Origin: Paenibacillus sp. P25
GTDB taxonomy: Bacteria; Bacillota; Bacilli; Paenibacillales; NBRC-103111
Reading direction: 5' to 3'
DNA length: 64,000 nucleotides
NCBI GenBank assembly: GCA_024704175.1
Contig: CP085629.1
Coordinates: 1,922,001 to 1,986,000 of the forward strand
Both the position numbers and the translations under genes were made by a program. Shown in pieces: positions 62,342-64,000 of the stretch (its first letter is position 1; each line of letters opens with the position of its first letter). The notes under the pieces were generated by a model, which was not told where the DNA came from, did no database searches, and saw only the letters and a list, made by a program, of their open reading frames with translations.

Positions 62342-63306
62342 ATGGAGAAAACAGGGATCACGATTTACGGATGTGAAAACGACGAAGCGGATATGTTCAG
62401 AAGGTATTCACCCCATTATGGTGTTGAACCGACGATCATTAAGTCGGCGGTATCGGCAGACAACGCCGCGCTCACATCAGGCCGTTGCTGTATAAGCGTT
62501 AGCCATAAAACGGAAATCGATCTTTCCACGCTTCGCGCCCTCAAAGAAAACGGCGTCGCTTACATATCCACAAGAAGCATAGGCTGCAATCACATTGACA
62601 TGGAAGCGGCTGAAAAACTCGGTATTACGATTGGGAATGTAGCTTATTCGCCGGCCAGCGTAGCAGATTATACTTTGATGTTGATCCTCATGTCTATTCG
62701 AAATGCAAAGTCGGTTCTGTGCAGGGCAGACGTCCATGATTACAAGCTTTGTGCTGTACCGGGACGGGAACTGCGCGACATGACGGTGGGGGTACTCGGG
62801 ACAGGCCGCATTGGTCAGGCGGTTATTGATCGGCTGAACGGCTTCGGATGCCGCATACTCGCTTACAACTTGTATCCGCAAGCTACTATGGCCGAATATG
62901 TTACTCTCAGCGAACTGCTGCGGCAAAGTGATATCCTGACGCTTCATATGCCGCTGAGTGCCGATACTTACCATATACTGGACCGGGAGCGAATCCAAAG
63001 CTTGAAACACGGGGCCTTTGTTATTAACACCGCACGCGGTTCTCTTATTGACACTGAGGCGCTGATCTGGGCACTGGAAAATGGGAGGCTGGGGGCGCCG
63101 CACTCGACGTCGTTGAAGGCGAAGAAGGTATATTCTATCACGACTGGACAAACAAGCCGGTCCATAATCAGCATCTGCTGCGACTGCAACAATTGCCGAA
63201 TGTGATTATTACGCCGCATACCGCTTTTTACACAGATCACGCGCTGCAGGATATCGTAGAGAATACGATTCAGAATTGCTTAGAATTCGAAAGGGGAAGA
63301 AGATAA
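62342..63306 (+). CDS. vanH: VanH D-lactate dehydrogenase, one frameshift
   Basis: About 321 residues from ATG 62342. An in-frame ATG at 62330 is too close to AAAGGAG. VanH reduces pyruvate to D-lactate for the resistant cell-wall precursor. Seen are ITIYGCENDEADMFRRYSPH, YISTRSIGCNHIDMEAAEKL, the NAD motif GVLGTGRIGQAV, INTARGSLIDTEAL with the catalytic Arg/Glu context, and ITPHTAFYTDHAL (catalytic His). The break is at the G run 63091-63095; one more G reads LGGAALDVVEGEEGIF. Its stop is directly followed by the ligase ATG. Confidence 0.95.
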
Positions 63307-64000
63307 ATGAACAAGCTCAAGATTGCCGTTTTATTCGGAGGCTGTTCGGAAGAACATGCTGTCTCCATCAAATCCGCACAGGAGATCGCCAGAAACCTTA
63401 ACCCGGACAAATTTGATCCGCTTTACATCGGGATAACCCAAGCCGGTGAATGGAAGCTCTGCGATTATCCGGATGCGAATTGGGAGAGCGGAAATTGCAT
63501 TCCCGCCATATTGCCGCCGGACCGAAACGTCCACGGGTTGATTGTGCTGGAGCAGGGAGAATACAAGATCATCCGCCTGGATGTGGTGTTTCCTGTATTG
63601 CATGGAAAAATGGGAGAGGACGGCGCAATGCAGGGACTGTTGGAGCTTTCCGGCATTCCCTACGTAGGCTGCGATATCCAGAGCTCGGCGCTGTGCATGG
63701 ACAAATCTCTGACTTATGTGATCGTAAGAAACGCAGGAATCGCTACTCCTGATTTTTTGGCACTCAACCAAGGTGACATGCCAGACGCGGAGCAATTGGT
63801 TTATCCTGTCTTTGTTAAACCGGCCCGTTCCGGATCGTCTTTTGGTGTCAGTAAGGTAGGCCATAGGGACGAATTGCCGGAAGCCATCGAGCGCGCAAGG
63901 CAATATGATACAAAAATTCTGATTGAGCAAATGCTCTCCGGCAGCGAGGTAGGCTGCGCCGTGCTCGGAACCGGGCGCGACTTGATTGTTGGTGAAGTGG
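63307..64000 (+). CDS. vanA: VanA-type D-Ala-D-Lac ligase, N-terminal part
   Basis: The frame is open from ATG 63307 to the window end (231 residues visible of about 343). Motifs: ILFGG-type start (AVLFGGCSEEHAVSIKSAQE), HGKMGEDGAMQGLLELSGIP, CDIQSSALCMDKSLTY, FVKPARSGSSFGVSKV and ILIEQMLSGSEVGCAVLGTG. These follow VanA closely, including SALCMDKSLTY. The omega-loop residue that fixes D-lactate choice (His in VanA) lies beyond the end. The VanA versus VanF label cannot be settled here; the H-ligase order directly after S (no vanY/vanZ between) is VanA-like. Confidence 0.93.
   Translation, partial: MNKLKIAVLFGGCSEEHAVSIKSAQEIARNLNPDKFDPLYIGITQAGEWKLCDYPDANWESGNCIPAILPPDRNVHGLIVLEQGEYKIIRLDVVFPVLHGKMGEDGAMQGLLELSGIPYVGCDIQSSALCMDKSLTYVIVRNAGIATPDFLALNQGDMPDAEQLVYPVFVKPARSGSSFGVSKVGHRDELPEAIERARQYDTKILIEQMLSGSEVGCAVLGTGRDLIVGEV

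Overview
The window looks like a chromosomal piece of a Paenibacillaceae-type Firmicute (Paenibacillus or a close relative). The grounds are moderately high GC by eye, strong AAGGAG-type ribosome binding sites, T-box and drug-attenuator leaders, an XerS recombinase, copper-amine-oxidase-N domain proteins, a YesM/AraC-type two-component system beside a CUT1 sugar transporter, and a VanA-like operon of the kind known from environmental paenibacilli. Genus-level placement is inference.

Layout. 1-8035: the distal end of a contractile-injection (eCIS/phage-tail-like) cluster, with two baseplate genes, a propeller-tail fusion, an unnamed conserved component, and a large effector candidate carrying an AGNRAV leader motif and a HAE/PCxxC deaminase signature. 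8063-10618: a GNAT acetyltransferase, then a convergent MORN membrane protein and a DUF4280 (PAAR-like) tip. 10790-17113: three co-directional envelope genes (TolC-like coiled coil, coiled coil plus copper-amine-oxidase-N domain, and a membrane receptor with a degenerate class III cyclase domain). 17347-23290: a complete bioADBFHC operon (BioC-BioH route) behind two BirA-like boxes. 23457-25011: a T-box-controlled serS. 25115-28632: xerS, a small ORF, an Lrp regulator, an Old Yellow Enzyme and a DinB protein. 28633-29283: a gene-free stretch with promoter, palindrome, structured RNA and two terminators. 29282-33662: helD, and an ABC-F gene behind a leader-peptide attenuator. 33825-40084: gntR-ilvD, an iron alcohol dehydrogenase, a DUF6530-like gene, a GIY-YIG protein and a macrolide-type glycosyltransferase. 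40163-43993: an MFS pump with its own leader-peptide attenuator, a LysR remnant and an FtsH-like protease. 44209-59955: a fucoside-utilisation locus (two paralogous binding proteins, two GH95 proteins, a propeller glycosidase, a two-component system, a GH29 fucosidase and two permeases). 60282-64000: vanR, vanS, vanH and the start of the D-Ala-D-Lac ligase, which runs off the end of the window.

Over 35 reading-frame breaks occur in genes that otherwise translate cleanly on both sides. Most can be repaired by adding one G to a run of four or five G on the coding strand. I therefore read them as assembly or base-calling errors and annotate each broken gene as one CDS spanning its frames. Anyone using the proteins should polish the sequence first.

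Functional themes are targeted toxin delivery, drug sensing and resistance (ABC-F, MFS, glycosyltransferase, van), biotin synthesis, and uptake plus intracellular breakdown of fucosylated glycans.
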